Source: Crotalaria pallida | Lineage: Eukaryota > Streptophyta > Magnoliopsida > Fabales > Fabaceae | Assembly (NCBI GenBank): GCA_037953625.1 | Contig: CM075655.1 | Span: forward strand, 73,993,501-74,057,500 | DNA: 64,000 nucleotides | Direction of reading: 5' to 3' | Shown: in pieces, positions 12,193-25,216 of the stretch | Numbering within the stretch: the first letter of the stretch is position 1 | How the letters are laid out: every line of letters begins with the position of its first letter | Translations under genes and position numbers: made by a program | Notes under the pieces: generated by a model | Database searches by the model: none | What the model was told of the DNA's origin: nothing | Seen by the model: only the letters and a program-made list of their open reading frames with translations

Positions 12193-12868
12193 TGTAACAC
12201 CCCGCATTTTTCCCATACGTGCGTAAACGATTTCGTCGAAATAAACCTCAAAATTTTGTTTTATAAGAAATTTCCGGAAAAATATTTTATGTAATAAAGA
12301 AATTAAATGATGATTTCCATGGGATTTTTATAAATCAAGTGTTTTTTATAGATGAAAAGTGAATAATTTTGTTGGGTTTTGGAATGATTTGATTTTTAAG
12401 AAATAAGTTGTGAAATTTTCCTAAGAATGATTTTTGTTTGAAATGGAGTTTTGAGGTTTTTGGGTCTGTAAACTTTAAAACTGCATATCTTTTTAACCGT
12501 AACTCGGATTTTTACAAACTTTATATCAAAACGATCGTCTCGAAACGTAGATTTTAAAAATATAACTTTTAGAATTTTCTGGGTTGTTTTACAACAATTT
12601 ATTTCCTGAACAGTGAAATACGAGTTTTTGAAATTTTGTTTTGGAGAAAATAAATTTACTGAATTGGCATGAAATTTTTATGTGAAATGTGCTTGATCTT
12701 ATGTGTGTGTACTGTGTGATGTAATAATCAATTGCCTTGTGTGTGTGTAATTGTAATTGAGTGAGAATTAATAAAATAAAATTGTATGTGTATATAGGTG
12801 TGTATATGTGTCAACTTGTGGGTGTGTGCATGCATGTGGGTGTATGTGTCATATTTGTGCCATTCTAC

Positions 12869-12894
12869 GTGTGTGTGTGTGTGTGTGTGTGTGT
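12869..12894. repeat. GT microsatellite
   Basis: Thirteen GT units. The equivalent position in the second LTR (20148-20164) has about eight, so the arrays changed length after insertion. Confidence 0.95.
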
Positions 12895-15800
12895 GCTTAG
12901 GGAGTAAGAAAGCTAAGGAACCAAATGGAACCAAACTAGAATTAAGGAGTAACTAAGTGTTAAAACTCTAACCAAGAAGCTAACTAGCCATTACACCTAG
13001 ATGATCCCTAAAGACCTAGGCCACTTCTCCTTGTCTCCTTGACTTTAGCCACCTTAACCATGCAAACTTTTGCATGCCCGAAATCACCCCTCCCATTCTT
13101 CATGAACCAAACCACACACAAGGGCAAAAGTGGGATTCATGAATTGCCCACAAATAAGAAAAAGCCTTGGTTCATTTTTCACTCCACCCATTCTCATTTC
13201 TTCACTTCGTTCTACTCCTTCACACCAACACCAAACACAACTCCTAAGAGTCCCTTTTACTCTTAGAGAGAAAATGAAAAGAGAAATAGAGAAAGAAGGA
13301 AGGGTTATGGCCGTGAGGCCTAGAAGAGAAGGAGGAGGGAAAATCCAAGCTTAGACCAAGCCTTTTTGTAGAGCAAGAGTGTAGAACTAGAAGAACCAAC
13401 TCATCTCATGGTAGGATTTTTGAAGACCAGGAAGAATTTGTAATAGTCTAGTTTCCTTTTCTTAGTTTGTAGATCCTTATTTCTTTCTTCTTGCATGTTT
13501 AATTTTTGAAGTTTATGTGTTAATATTCTTTTGATCTTGGACTTTACGGACACTAAATAAATTGTAATATGCCAACATTGTGCTTGATGTTTTCGGTTTA
13601 TAGTGTTCTTGTAAGATTTAATATTTTTCTTGCTTGATCTAATTATTTTTCTAACACAAACCTAAAGATCTAAAGTTTTGTTTAAGATTTTGTGAAGCCT
13701 CACATGAATCTTCCATGCATGTGTATTTTTCTTGTTCTAAATCATGATCTATATGTGTTTATGTGATTATTTGGTGAGCAAATGCATGATCTAAGCTTAA
13801 TTAAGAATTAAGTAAAATTTGTTTGGTCTTGCATGTAGAATTTCTTGATCGAACCGTGAGCTAAGACATTTTTAAGAAATGCTTTGATAAATTAATTGGT
13901 GTTGTGAACTTGGTGTGAAATCTTTTGTCTTGCATGTCAAATCTTGTCCGCTTAAATAAAGATCTAAGTTATGTTGTGTGCTTTCCTAATGAGTAAAGTT
14001 ATGATCTAAGTTTGCTTGAAAAATAAATTAAGATCTTTTGGTTTTGGTATGTTGATTTCATGATTCTCTTGTAAATTTACATGCAAACATTTCATGAATT
14101 CATGTCCTTAAAGCAAGCATGTTAAATTAAGGAAGAAAAGTCATATTTTTACTTGATGCATGATTCGGTTTCAAAGAGAAAACTAAAGAAACAAGTTTTA
14201 CAATGATTTTTGGAGTGCAAGCATGATTTAGCTTTAATATATGATTTTCATGTGAGCTTAAATTTATGATAGGCCATTCGGCCATACTTAATTAAAAAAT
14301 GAAATCCATTTTTTTATTTTATGAAAAGTGGATGCATGTTTTCCTAGGAATAGATCTAATGATTTTAAGTGTTTATATGCCATTTTTAAAGATTTAAAGT
14401 ACAACCTCGATTTTTATTAAATAATGAACTTGAGTCTATTTCATGCATGTTAGAGATATTTGAAAAAGATTTTTGTTATAATAAAAGTTATAGCATGATG
14501 TTTAAAAGAAAAATTAACTTTAAATAATAACAGGACTTGATTGATTGTTGTGGATATTGAAAAATGAAAATATTGTCTTACTGCATGTTGATTTTAAAGC
14601 CATCCTACGAGTGAGTAGGAAACTATGTGTCTTTCATGTAGGATGCATGCATGTGTGATGTTTGGTGGTTTAAATTGCTGTGTTGATTTTTAAAAAATGA
14701 AATTAAAAATTGTTGATTCTCCTACTGTATGCTTTCGGTTTTAATTATAAAGTACAGAAAATAATTTCATGATTCTAAGTTTTTAATTGTGCACTAGATC
14801 TTTGCAAACTTCATGAGTACAATTCGGTTAATGCATGTTAATATGAAAACTAACTTCATGATACTGTTTTTAGAAAATAAATAAATTGATTTAATCATGA
14901 GAAAAGATTTTTAGCTTTAAAACTTAATTTGATTAGAGAATCATGACTGTGTAATTCGGTTTTATTTAAATTAATTTTTAAATTAAATTATTTTCTTAAG
15001 AGTAATTGAATTAGTTTATTATGATTATAATTAATTTCTTAAGGTTATAGTTTAGTTAATGACGTGAAATGTGACCTGTAATGTGAATACTGTGTGTGCC
15101 TTGAAACTTGTACGTGTTGCTTTTATGCTGCTTGAATGTATTGAAGCTGTTTTGAATGTTATTGTCAATACTTTTATGTGGGTGTTCTGTATGCTAGTTG
15201 AATTGTGTTTTAGAACATTTAGATTGAATTGGAAATTGAACTGAAATTGTGTTGTGAGATGTATGTTTGGTTTTAAAGGGATTGAATTATTTTGAATACT
15301 GTTTGTGAGTTTTGTTTGTGTTGATGCTGTGAAGCTTAGAAATTAAATAAATTAATTGATTGGTTTTGGAATTCTGTTTTTGAACTCTGTTTTAAAGCTT
15401 AAGAACAATGATTTTAACTGGAATGTTTTTAAGTTAAGAAAAATGAATTTGATTTGTAATAAAGAGATTGTTTTGGAAGTTGTTTTAAAAAGTTTTCTTG
15501 AAAACCTTTTTATTAGAGATTTGATTTGGGTTTAAAATCCTTTGGATATTGGCAATGTGCTTTTAAAAAGGGATTATTTTAAAGTGTTTTAAAACGAAAT
15601 TAAGAATTCACGTAAATCGTTTCTAACGCACGGGGAAAATGTTTAGTTCGGGTGTCGGACGCGAAGGAAGCGTGGCAAGGATAACGACTGGAAATTTCGG
15701 AAAGTTTTGGATGTGTCGTCATCCAGGTGAGTGAGAGTGCGGTGATCCCGTAACGTGGTTGCTCATAATTCGAGTAGACGGATTACGGGAATACTGCGAG

Positions 15801-16601
15801 TTAGGCAATGTAGATGTTCGTGCTAAATGTTCATCTGTTCTGTGCATACTAAATGTTTATTTATTGTGCATACTTCATTTTGTTTAGATATCGTTTCATT
15901 TTGTCTGGATAGTAAAATGATGATGATAGAACCGTGAGAATAATAAGAAAAACCGAAAAGAGAAAAGAGAAGCGAGTAAGAGATATGAAAAAGGATTGAG
16001 AAAGAAAGAGTAATGAGTTAAGACTAATGAGGAAGTATGAGAATGAGTGAGAAAGAGATAAAGTATGAGGAGAATGGAATGTAACAGAGAATTGATATTT
16101 GAGTGGAAAGAGTTGAGATTGGAAAAAAGATGTGATTATGAAAGTGGTTGAGTAGAGATGTGATTTCCTCGTTCACGTTTTTGGGAAGAAGCTTAGTGTT
16201 GAGTTGAGCTTTCTCCTCCATTAACACTCACCCAAAAATGTGATTTTTGAAAAGGTTTTGAAAAGCTTTGTGAAAATGACAGTTTTGTGAAATCGTGTTT
16301 TCGAAAAGTTTTGTGAAAGAGGTTTTGGAAAGACGAGGAAAATCTGTTGATGATGTGAATGAGAATGAGTTTTGAGAATGTTGATGATGAGACGAGAAAG
16401 TAATTTGTGGCCTGGGGCCAATGAGATATAGGGGGAATAGTTTGAGATTAGTGGTCGGGCTTCGTTGAAGGGATGCACCAAGGATGGGCCGACCGTTAGG
16501 ACTAAGCCGCTAATAAAATGTTAATCCTTAAAAGACTTAAAAGACATATACAAACGCGGTAAGGCATGAGTGTCGTATCGAAGTAGTGGAGAGGAAGGTA
16601 C

Positions 16602-16917
16602 CCCGGATATCAGGGATATTCGGGTTGATGAATGCATTAGGGTAGGCTCGGGCGGTAAAACGTCACGTTGCCTTGAGTACTATTCTGGGCAGAACGAACT
16701 CCACATGTGGTGCACTAACGTGGTGGGGACTGGGTCTAATACCGTGGTAAGTTCTGCACCCGGGACCAGAATAGTGCTGTCACCCCTATGGCAGTTCAGG
16801 AACAGTGAGAGGGACTGGAACGGGGCATTTGTGATTGCCGCTGAGAGCGTGCCATGTTTTGATATTATTGAGGCTGGGCCTCCTGGTCAGGGACCATTTG
16901 TTTGTGTGACAGCTGTC
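16602..16917 (+). other. Hairpin-rich core of LARD 5' LTR
   Basis: Inverted repeats in order: CCCGGATATC/GATATTCGGG with tip AGG (16602-16624, one G:T pair); ACTATTCTGG/CCAGAATAGT (16679-16688 with 16766-16775) continued by GCAGAAC/GTTCTGC (16689-16695 with 16751-16757); CGCT/AGCG with tip GAG (16839-16849); GAGGC/GCCTC with tip TGG (16870-16882); TGGTC/GACCA with tip AGG (16884-16896); palindrome GACAGCTGTC (16908-16917). These sit at the same relative places as hairpins in family-L copies 1-3 but mostly have different arms. Confidence 0.8.
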
Positions 16918-17209
16918 GTGCCGGCGTGGTAAAGGTCCTGTACTCCTGTTTGCTTCCGACTAGGTTGGGTGGTTGGCCGAGGAGATGTAGACGTGTGTGA
17001 GTTCAATGATGTGTCCCCCTCATCATTGATGCTATCTGGCATAATAAAACTTAAAAGCACAAAGATGTTTCAACTAAGAGTATATTGAATTGCAAAGCAT
17101 GGAATGAGAGGATAAGAAAGGATTCTTGGAATGGAGATAAGTTGTGAAAGCTCGTGAGAAAGATTTTGAGAACGTGTTGTAAGAGTGTTAATAAATCCAG
17201 TAGTTAAGT

Positions 17210-17476
17210 ATGATAGTACTGATGTGTTTTCTGAGATGTTTTATTCTATGTGAATCATATGTGCTATGTGCATTGCATGTTGTTTCATTTGTTGATCTTT
17301 ATTTTGAATTTACCCGAGACCGCAAGGTCAACCCGTTAGTGTTCGGAGCACTGACTCTCTCCTACCGTGTTGTCTATCGACAATTGTTGATATTGCAACC
17401 GGTAGGTAGTATGGCGTGTAGTGATGCATCTGCATCCCGGCAAAAAGGAACGAGTACCGGACAACGCTCTAAGTGA
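17210..17476 (+). pseudogene. Remnant of the LTR-embedded open frame (LARD 5' LTR)
   Basis: An 88-codon frame containing FGALTLS (17342-17362) followed by VVYR aligns with FGSLTLS and LVYR in the two family-L open frames, at the same place downstream of the hairpin core. The remaining residues do not match and the frame stops early. In the second LTR an extra base after the FGTLTLS equivalent (near 24660) shifts the frame, so the reading frame is not maintained here. Confidence 0.4.
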
Positions 17477-17933
17477 GACTCCGGAGATGGCTGAGGGCGA
17501 CAACTATACTTGTGGACCGAGAGCTTGGGCTGCCATGACAAGAAGACAGATCGATGGTTTTAGCGTGCAAGACTAGAAGCTAGGAATTCCCCTGGCGGAC
17601 GGTAATCCATTGTAAGTTCTTAGTTACTTGGCTCTACCATACTGTACCCCGGCAATTGTTTTATTTTGTACTGATATTTTGATACAAGTAATTGGGCTAT
17701 GTTTTAAATAAGGTTTTGGAAAACGGGTTTCAAGGCGCGGTGTCCTGTGACATCTCGGTTTGGAACTTGAAAGGTTTATGTAATGTGAGTACACGGGTTT
17801 TTAATGTAACTATGTTTTGAAATACTAAGTGTTCTCACGTATGCATAACACTTGTAAAAAAAAAAATAATTGGCCCTAATTTTCACTATTTTAGTTTAAA
17901 TTTTCAAGTTGCCGAATCGGGGTGTTACAGAAA

Positions 17934-17945
17934 TGGTATCAGAGC
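17934..17945 (+). other. Primer binding site (tRNA-iMet), LARD-like element
   Basis: TGGTATCAGAGC starts four bases after the LTR end (17929) and is complementary to the 3' end of plant initiator tRNA-Met. Confidence 0.93.
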
Positions 17946-19456
17946 TATGTTAAACTAAGTAACCTCTGCATGGACTTACATACTCTGTTGTATGTCTCTT
18001 TGTGTGTGCATTAGTATTAAGATAGTGATAGACAAGAATAGGAACGCTAAGAGTGCGCATATGTTTTCATGGAGCATATCGGTTTTGTGTACGGCAACAA
18101 CGAGGAGTAGAGATCAGTGTCATCATGGGATGTCGACGTGTGATTTGAATCTTCTTTTGCTGGACCTATCCTTGATATGAACCCCTTTGTCTGTGATAAC
18201 CACTAAGTTACTCAAGATCTTGTCTTGTGACTAGGACCTTTCTTTTCTTGTTGAAACTTTTCTTATGTAAACCCTATGCGTTGCCAAATTATCTTGCCAA
18301 ATTTTTCTGGTGTAGTGTTTCCAACGCTAGCGTTGGAAATTAAAGGACCTTTTTATGAAAACCCTAATCCATGATTTTGATGAAGCTCTGATTGTTGATG
18401 AAACCGAAGTTCCTTCTTTTGATTGTGACCAGACATTTGTTCTTCCTAAAGTCTTAAAAAAAAAATTTTGAACCCTGACCCCTGCACCCAGACAAGTAGA
18501 TAGTCCTAGATTATAAGGTGGGTTGTGAAGTATTGTTAAGAGAATGAGGAGTAGTAAATAAAGTTGAGTTGAGTTGGTAGATAGTGGGATAGAGGCGAAT
18601 AAGTTATGATATGGTAAGGTTGAGTTGGTAAGATGGTGGGAATTATGGTTAGAGTCTTTAAGTAATTGACCCAAGGTTAGATAAAGGTTAGGATTTGATG
18701 TGGTAATAGACAATAGGCCTTTAGATTGACGGAATTTGATGGTTCAGAATATGAGAGGAATTGTGGAAAGTGTAAAAAGGGTGTAGAGTGTCTAAGATAT
18801 ATGATTAAGTGTTGGAGATAAGGAGTGAGATAGTGTACGTCCTTGAGGAATTAGTGGTTGTTAGAGTAAAAGGAGGATATGATCGTGGTTACCGGAGTAT
18901 GATCAGGATCATTATTGGTGAGAAATCATGCAATAAGAGGGTAAATTGGAGCTAAGTTATGGAAATTTTGTAAGAAGTGACCAAAAAGTGGTGAAGGATA
19001 GGAGTATTTAGAAACTAAGTTGTAATCATGAAGGTGGTATGTAGAGGTATGAATTATCTAAGTTGGGGAGTAGTCGGAAATGTGAGTTTGAGGAGTAGTT
19101 TGTTTAGGCTTGAATCGATGAAAAGAGTGTAATCTTGAAGTGTAGTAGTGTTTTGACCCTAAACGACCGTAACCCTGTTGTTTCTGAATCCTATTTTGAT
19201 GCCTTTGAACCCATCGGTCCTTTGTTGTCAAAGAGACCGTGATGATTGTACCCTACCCTGTTTGTTATTAAAAGACCTTTGAGAGATTGCTTTTGCATGT
19301 GATCTGTTTGATTTACTCTTTAACGCGATGGGTAGATGATACGTGTTCGAAGACCCAACGATTGCGACAGTTCGATAGAGAAAGGAATTTCTTCAAGGAG
19401 CTACACATCCACAGATTGAACCAATACTACATGGTATTTCTCGAGGACGAGAAATC

Positions 19457-19472
19457 TCCAAGTTGGGGAGAA
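19457..19472 (+). other. Polypurine tract, LARD-like element
   Basis: The sequence TCCAAGTTGGGGAGAA lies immediately 5' of the second LTR at 19473, the expected position of the plus-strand primer. Confidence 0.8.
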
Positions 19473-22400
19473 TGTAACACCCCGCATTTTTCCCATACGT
19501 GCGTAAACGATTTCGTCGAAATAAACCTCAAAATTTTGTTTTATAAGAAATTTCCGGAAAAATATTTTATGTAATAAAGAAATTAAATGATGATTTCCAT
19601 GGGATTTTTATAAATCAAGTGTTTTTATAGATGAAAAGTGAATAATTTTGTTGGGTTTTGGAATGATTTGATTTTTAAGAAATAAGTTGTGAAATTTTCC
19701 TAAGAATGATTTTTGTTTGAAATGGAGTTTTGAGGTTTTTGGGTCTGTAAACTTTAAAACTGCATATCTTTTTAACCGTAACTCGGATTTTTACAAACTT
19801 TATATCAAAACGACCGTCTCGAAACGTAGATTTTAAAAATATAACTTTTAGAATTTTCTGGGTTGTTTTACAAAAATTTATTTCCTGAACAGTGAAATAC
19901 GAGTTTTTGAAATTTTGTTTTGGAGAAAATAAATTTACTGAATTGGCATGAAATTTTTATGTGAAATGTACTTTATCTTATGTGTGTGTACTGTGTGATG
20001 TAATAATCAATTGCCTTGTGTGTGTGTAATTGTAATTGAGTGAGAATTAATAAAATAAAATTGTATGTGTATATAGGTGTGTATATGTGTCAACTTGTGG
20101 GTGTGTGCATGCATGTGGGTGTATGTGTCATATTTGTGCCTTTCTACGTGTGTGTGTGTGTGTGCTTAGGGAGTAAGAAAGCTAAGGAACCAAATGGAAC
20201 CAAACTAGAATTAAGGAGTAACTAAGTGTTAAAACTCTAACCAAGAAGCTAACTAGCCATTACACCTAGATGATCCCTAAAGAGCTAGGCCACTTCTCCT
20301 TGTCTCCTTGACTTTAGCCACCTTAGCCATGCAAACTTTTGCATGCCCGAAATCACCCCTCCCATTCTTCATGAACCAAACCACACACAAGAGCAAAAGT
20401 GGGATTCATGAATTGCCCACAAATAAGAAAAAGCCTTGGTTCATTTTTCACTCCACCCATTCTCATTTCTTCACTTCGTTCTACTCCTTCAAACCAACAC
20501 CAAACACAACTCCTAAGAGTCCCTTTTACTCTTAGAGAGAAAATGAAAAGAGAAATAGAGAAAGAAGGAAGGGTTATGGCCGTGAGGCCTAGAAGAGAAG
20601 GAGGAGGGAAAATCCAAGCTTAGACCAAGCCTTTTTGTAGAGCAAGAGTGTAGAACTAGAAGAACCAACTCATCTCATGGTAGTATTTTTGAAGACCAAG
20701 AAGAATTTGTAATAGTCTAGTTTCCTTTTCTTAGTTTGTAGATCCTTATTTCTTTCTTCTTGCATGTTTAATTTTTGAAGTTTATGTGTTAATATTCTTT
20801 TGATCTTGGACTTTACGGACACTAAATAAATTGTAATATGCCAACATTGTGCTTGATGTTTTCGGTTTATAGTGTTCTTGTAAGATTTAATAATTTTCTT
20901 GTTTGATCTAATTATTTTTCTAACACAAACCTAAAGATCTAAAGTTTTGTTTAAGATTTTGTGAAGCCTCACATGAATCTTCCTTGCATGTGTATTTTTC
21001 TTGTTCTAAATCATGATCTATATGTGTTTATGTTATTATTTGGTGAGCAAATGCATGATCTAAGCTTAATTAAGAATTAAGTAAAATTTGTTTGGTCTTG
21101 CATGTAGAATTTCTTGATCGAACCGTGAGCTAAGACATTTTTAAGAAATGCTTTGATAAATTAATTGGTGTTGTGAACTTGGTGTGAAATCTTTTGTCTT
21201 GCATGTCAAATCTTGTCCGCTTAAATAAAGATCTAAGTTATGTTGTGTGCTTTCCTAATGAGTAAAGTTATGATCTAAGTTTGCTTGAAAAATAAATTAA
21301 GATCTTTTGGTTTTGGTATGTTGATTTCATGATTCTCTTGTAAATTTATATGCAAACATTTCATGAATTCATGTCCTTAAAGCAAGCATGTTAAATTAAG
21401 GAAGAAAAGTCATATTTTTACTTGATGCATGATTCGGTTTCAAAGAGAAAACTAAAGAAACAAGTTTTACAATGATTTTTGGAGTGCAAGCATGATTTAG
21501 CTTTAATATATAATTTTCATGTGTGCTTAAATTTATGATAGGCCATTCGGCCATACTTAATTAAAAAATGAAATCCATGTTTTTATTTTATGAAAAGTGG
21601 ATGCATGTTTTCCTAGGAATAGATCTAATGATTTTAAGTGTTTATATGCCATTTTTAAAGATTTAAAGTACAACCTTGATTTTTATTAAATAATGAACTT
21701 GAGTCTATTTCATGCATGTTAGAGATATTTGAAAAAGAATTTTGTTATAATAAAAGTTATAGCATGATGTTTAAAAAAAAAATTTAACTTTATATAATAA
21801 TAGGACTTGATTGATTGTTGTGGATATTGAAAAATGAAAATATTGTCTTACTGCATGTTGATTTTAAAGCCATCCTAGGAGTGAGTAGGAAACTATGTGT
21901 CTTTCATGTAGGATGCATGCATGTGTGATGTTTGGTGATTTAAATTGTTGTGTTGATTTTTAAAAAATGAAATTAAAAATTGTTGATTCTCCTACTGTAT
22001 GCTTTCGGTTTTAATTATAAAGTACAGAAAATAATTTCATGATTCTAAGTTTTTAATTGTGCACTAGATCTTTGCAAACTTTATGAGTACAATTCGGTTA
22101 ATGCATGTTAATATGAAAACTACCTTCATGATAGTGATAAGTGCTTACTGTTTTTAGAAAATAAATAAATTGATTTAATCATGAGAAACGATTTTTAGCT
22201 TTAAAACTTAATTTGATTAGAGAATCATGACTGTGTAATTCGGTTTTATTTAAATTAATTTTTAAATTAAATTATTTTCTTAAGAGTAATTGAATTAGTT
22301 TATTATGATTATAATTAATTTCTTAAGGTTATAGTTTAGTTAATGACGTGAAATGTGACCTGCAATGTGAATACTGTGTGTGCCTTGAAACTTGTATGTG

Positions 22401-25211
22401 TTGCTTTTATGCTGCTTGAATGTATTGAAGCTGTTTTGAATGTTATTGTGAATACTTTTATGTGGGTGTTCTGTATGCTAGTTGAATTGTGTTTTAGAAC
22501 ATTTAGATTGAATTGGAAATTGATCTGAAAGTGTGTTGTGAGATGTATGTTTGGTTTTAAAGGGATTGAATTACTTTGAATACTGTTTGTGAGTTTTGTT
22601 TGTGTTGATGCTGTGAAGCTTAGAAATTAAATAAATTAATTGATTGGTTTTGGAATTCTGTTTTTGAACTCTGTTTTAAAGCTTAAGAACAATGATTTTA
22701 ACTGGAATGTTTTTAAGTTAAGAAAAATGAATTTGATTTGTAATAAAGAGATTGTTTTGGAAGTTGTTTTAAAAAGTTTTCTTGAAAACCTTTTTATTAG
22801 AGATTTGATTTGGGTTTAAAATCCTTTGGATATTGGCAATGTGCTTTTAAAAAAGGGATTATTTTAAAGTGTTTTAAAACGAAATTAAGAATTCACGTAA
22901 TTCGTTTCTAACGCACGGGGAAAATGTTTAGTTCGGGTGTCGGACGCGAAGGAAGCGTGGCAAGGATAACGACTGGAAATTTCGGAAAGTTTTGGATGTG
23001 TCGTCATCCAGGTGAGTTAGAGTGCGGTGATCCCGTAACGTGGTTGCTCATAATTCGAGTAGACGGATTACGGGAATACTGCGCGTTAGGCAATGTAGAT
23101 GTTCGTGCTAAATGTTCATATGTTCTGTGCATACTAAATGTTTATTTATTGTGCATACTTCATTTTGTTTAGATATTGTTTCATTTTGTCTGGATAGTAA
23201 AATGATGATGATAGAACCGTGAGAATAATAAGAAAAACCGAAAAGAGAAAAGAGAAGCGAGTAAGAGATATGAAAAAGGATTGAGAAAGAATGAGTAATG
23301 AGTTAAGACTAATGAGGAAGTATGAGAATGAGTGAGAAAGAGATAAAGTATGAGGAGAATGGAATGTAACAGAGAATTGATATTTGAGTGGAAAGAGTTG
23401 AGATTGGAAAAAAGATGTGATTATGAAAGTGGTTGAGTAGAGATGTGATTTCCTCGTTCACGTTTTTGGGACGAAGCTTGGTGTTGAGTTGAGCTTGCTC
23501 CTCCATTAACACTCACCCAAAAATGTGATTTTTGAAAAGGTTTTGAAAAGCTTTGTGAAAATGACAGTTTTGTGAAATCGTGTTTTCGAAAAGTTTTGTG
23601 AAAGAGGTTTTGGAAAGACGAGGAAAATCTGTTGATGATGTGAATGAGAATGAGTTTTGAGAATGTTGATGATGAGACGAGAAAGTAATTTGTGGCCTGG
23701 GGCCAATGAGATATAGGGGGAATAGTTTGCGATTAGTGGTCGGGCTTCGTTGAAGGGATGCACCAAGGACGGGCCAACCGTTAGGACTAAGCCGCTAATA
23801 AAATGTTAATCCTTAAAAGACTTAAAAGACATATACAAACGCGGTAAGGCATGAGTGTCGTATCGAAGTAGTGGAGAGGAAGGTACCCCGGATATCAGGG
23901 ATATTCGGGTTGATGAATGCATTAGGGTAGGCTCGGGCGGTAAAACGTCACGTTGCCTTGAGTACTATTCTCGGCAGAACGAACTCCACATGTGGTGCAC
24001 TAACGTGGTGGGGACTGGGTCTAATACCGTGGTAAGTTCTGCACCCGGGACCAGAATAGTGTTGTCACCCCTATGGCAGTTCAGGAACAGTGAGAGGGAC
24101 TGGAACGGGGCATTTGTGATTGCCGCTGAGAGCGTGCCATGTTTTGATATTATTGAGGCTGGGCCTCCTGGTCAGGGACCATTTGTTTGTGTGACAGCTG
24201 TCGTGCCCGCGTGGTAAAGGTCCTGTACTCCTGTTTGCTTTCGACTAGGTTGGGTGGTTGGCCGAGGAGATGTAGACGTGTGTGAGTTCAATGATGTGTC
24301 CCCCTCATCATTGATGCTATCCGGCATAATAAAACTTAAAAGCACAAAGATGTTTCAACTAAGAGTATATTGAATTGCAAAGCATGGAATGAGAGGATAA
24401 GAAAGGATTCTTGGAATGGAGATAAGTTGTGAAAGCTCGTGAGAAAGATTTTGAGAACGTGTTGTAAGAGTGTTAATAAATCCAGTAGTTAAGTATGATA
24501 GTACTGATGTGTTTTCTGAGATGTTTTATTCTATGTAAATCATATGTGCTATGTGCATTGCGTGTTGTTTCATTTGTTGATCTTTATTTTGAATTTACCC
24601 GAGACCGCAAGGTCAACCCGTTAGTGTTCGGAACACTGACTCTCTCCTACCGTGTTGTCGTATCGACAATTGTTGATATTGCAACCGGTAGGTAGTATGG
24701 CGTGTAGTGATGCATCTGCATCCCGACAAAAAGGAACGAGTACCGGACAACGCTCTAAGTGAGACTCCGGAGATGGCTGAGGGCGACAACTATACTTGTG
24801 GACCGAGAGCTTGGGCTGCCATGACAAGAAGACAGATCGATGGTTTTAGCGTGCAAGACTAGAAGCTAGGAATTCCCCTGGCGGACGGTAATCCATTGTA
24901 AGTTCTTAGTTACTTGGCTCTACCATACTGTACCCCGGCAATTGTTTTATTTTGTACTGATATTTTGATACAAGTAATTGGGCTATTTTTAAATAAGGTT
25001 TTGGAAAACGGGTTTAAAGGCGCGGTGTCCTGTGACATCTCGGTTTGGAACTTGAAAGGTTTATGTAATGTGAGTACACGGGTTTTTAATGTAACTATGT
25101 TTTGAAATACTAAGTGTTCTCACGTATGCATAACACTTGTAAAAAAAAAAATTGGCCCTAATTTTCACTATTTTAGTTTAAATTTTCAAGTTGCCGAATC
25201 GGGGTGTTACA
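19473..25211 (+). repeat. 3' LTR of LARD-like element (5,739 bp)
   Basis: Near-identical to 12193-17929, with scattered substitutions, a shorter GT run (20148-20164) and a 14-bp insertion near 22133-22146 absent from the 5' LTR. The low divergence indicates a fairly recent insertion, later than the solo LTR it interrupts. Confidence 0.92.
23887..24202 (+). other. Hairpin-rich core of LARD 3' LTR
   Basis: Same hairpins as 16602-16917, offset by 7,285 bp. One change (ACTATTCTCG at about 23964-23973) breaks the innermost pair of the long arm. Being the sister LTR, it is not independent evidence of conservation. Confidence 0.75.
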
Positions 25212-25216
25212 ACAAA

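Larger units (their letters stand above)
12193..17929 (+). repeat. 5' LTR of LARD-like element (5,737 bp)
   Basis: Starts TGTAACACCCCGCATTTTTC and ends CGAATCGGGGTGTTACA, so the outer 12 bp are perfect inverted repeats (TGTAACACCCCG). It holds a (GT)13 run (12869-12894), a pyrimidine-rich leader-like stretch near 13180-13260, long AT-rich DNA (13400-15600), the hairpin core (16602-16917) and a frame related to the family-L open frame (17210-17476). Several short open frames occur, including 120 codons at 16570-16932, but that one coincides with the hairpin core and is not supported as a gene. Confidence 0.92.
17930..19472 (+). other. Internal region of LARD-like element, non-coding
   Basis: 1,543 bp between the LTRs, with no recognisable retrotransposon domain in any frame. 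A 128-codon minus-strand frame (18327-18713) has low-complexity composition and is not supported. The region begins with the primer site and ends with a purine-rich tract, which are all that non-autonomous copying requires. Confidence 0.85.
12193..25211 (+). mobile_element. LARD-like non-autonomous LTR retrotransposon with giant LTRs
   Basis: Two direct repeats of about 5.74 kb flank 1,543 bp of non-coding DNA, so LTRs make up about 88% of this 13.0-kb element. A primer site (17934-17945), a polypurine tract (about 19457-19472) and ACAAA duplications define it fully and place it on +. No gag, protease, reverse transcriptase or integrase is encoded, so movement would have needed proteins supplied in trans. 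It was inserted antisense into a solo LTR of a related family. LARDs usually have LTRs of about 4-5 kb and a longer internal region, so this is an extreme example or an internally deleted one. Confidence 0.9.

Noticed and set aside
13039..13354. Pair of overlapping short frames repeated at 20308-20623
   Set aside because: They lie in a leader-like part of the LTR; duplication is simply LTR identity, with low-complexity S/T/F composition.
16570..16932. 120-codon frame identical in position in both LARD LTRs (also 23855-24217)
   Set aside because: It overlaps the hairpin core, the LTR pair is identical by descent, and the other family copies do not keep the frame.
18327..18713. Minus-strand 128-codon frame in the LARD internal region
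   Set aside because: Serine/asparagine/leucine low complexity, antisense, no relatives in the window.
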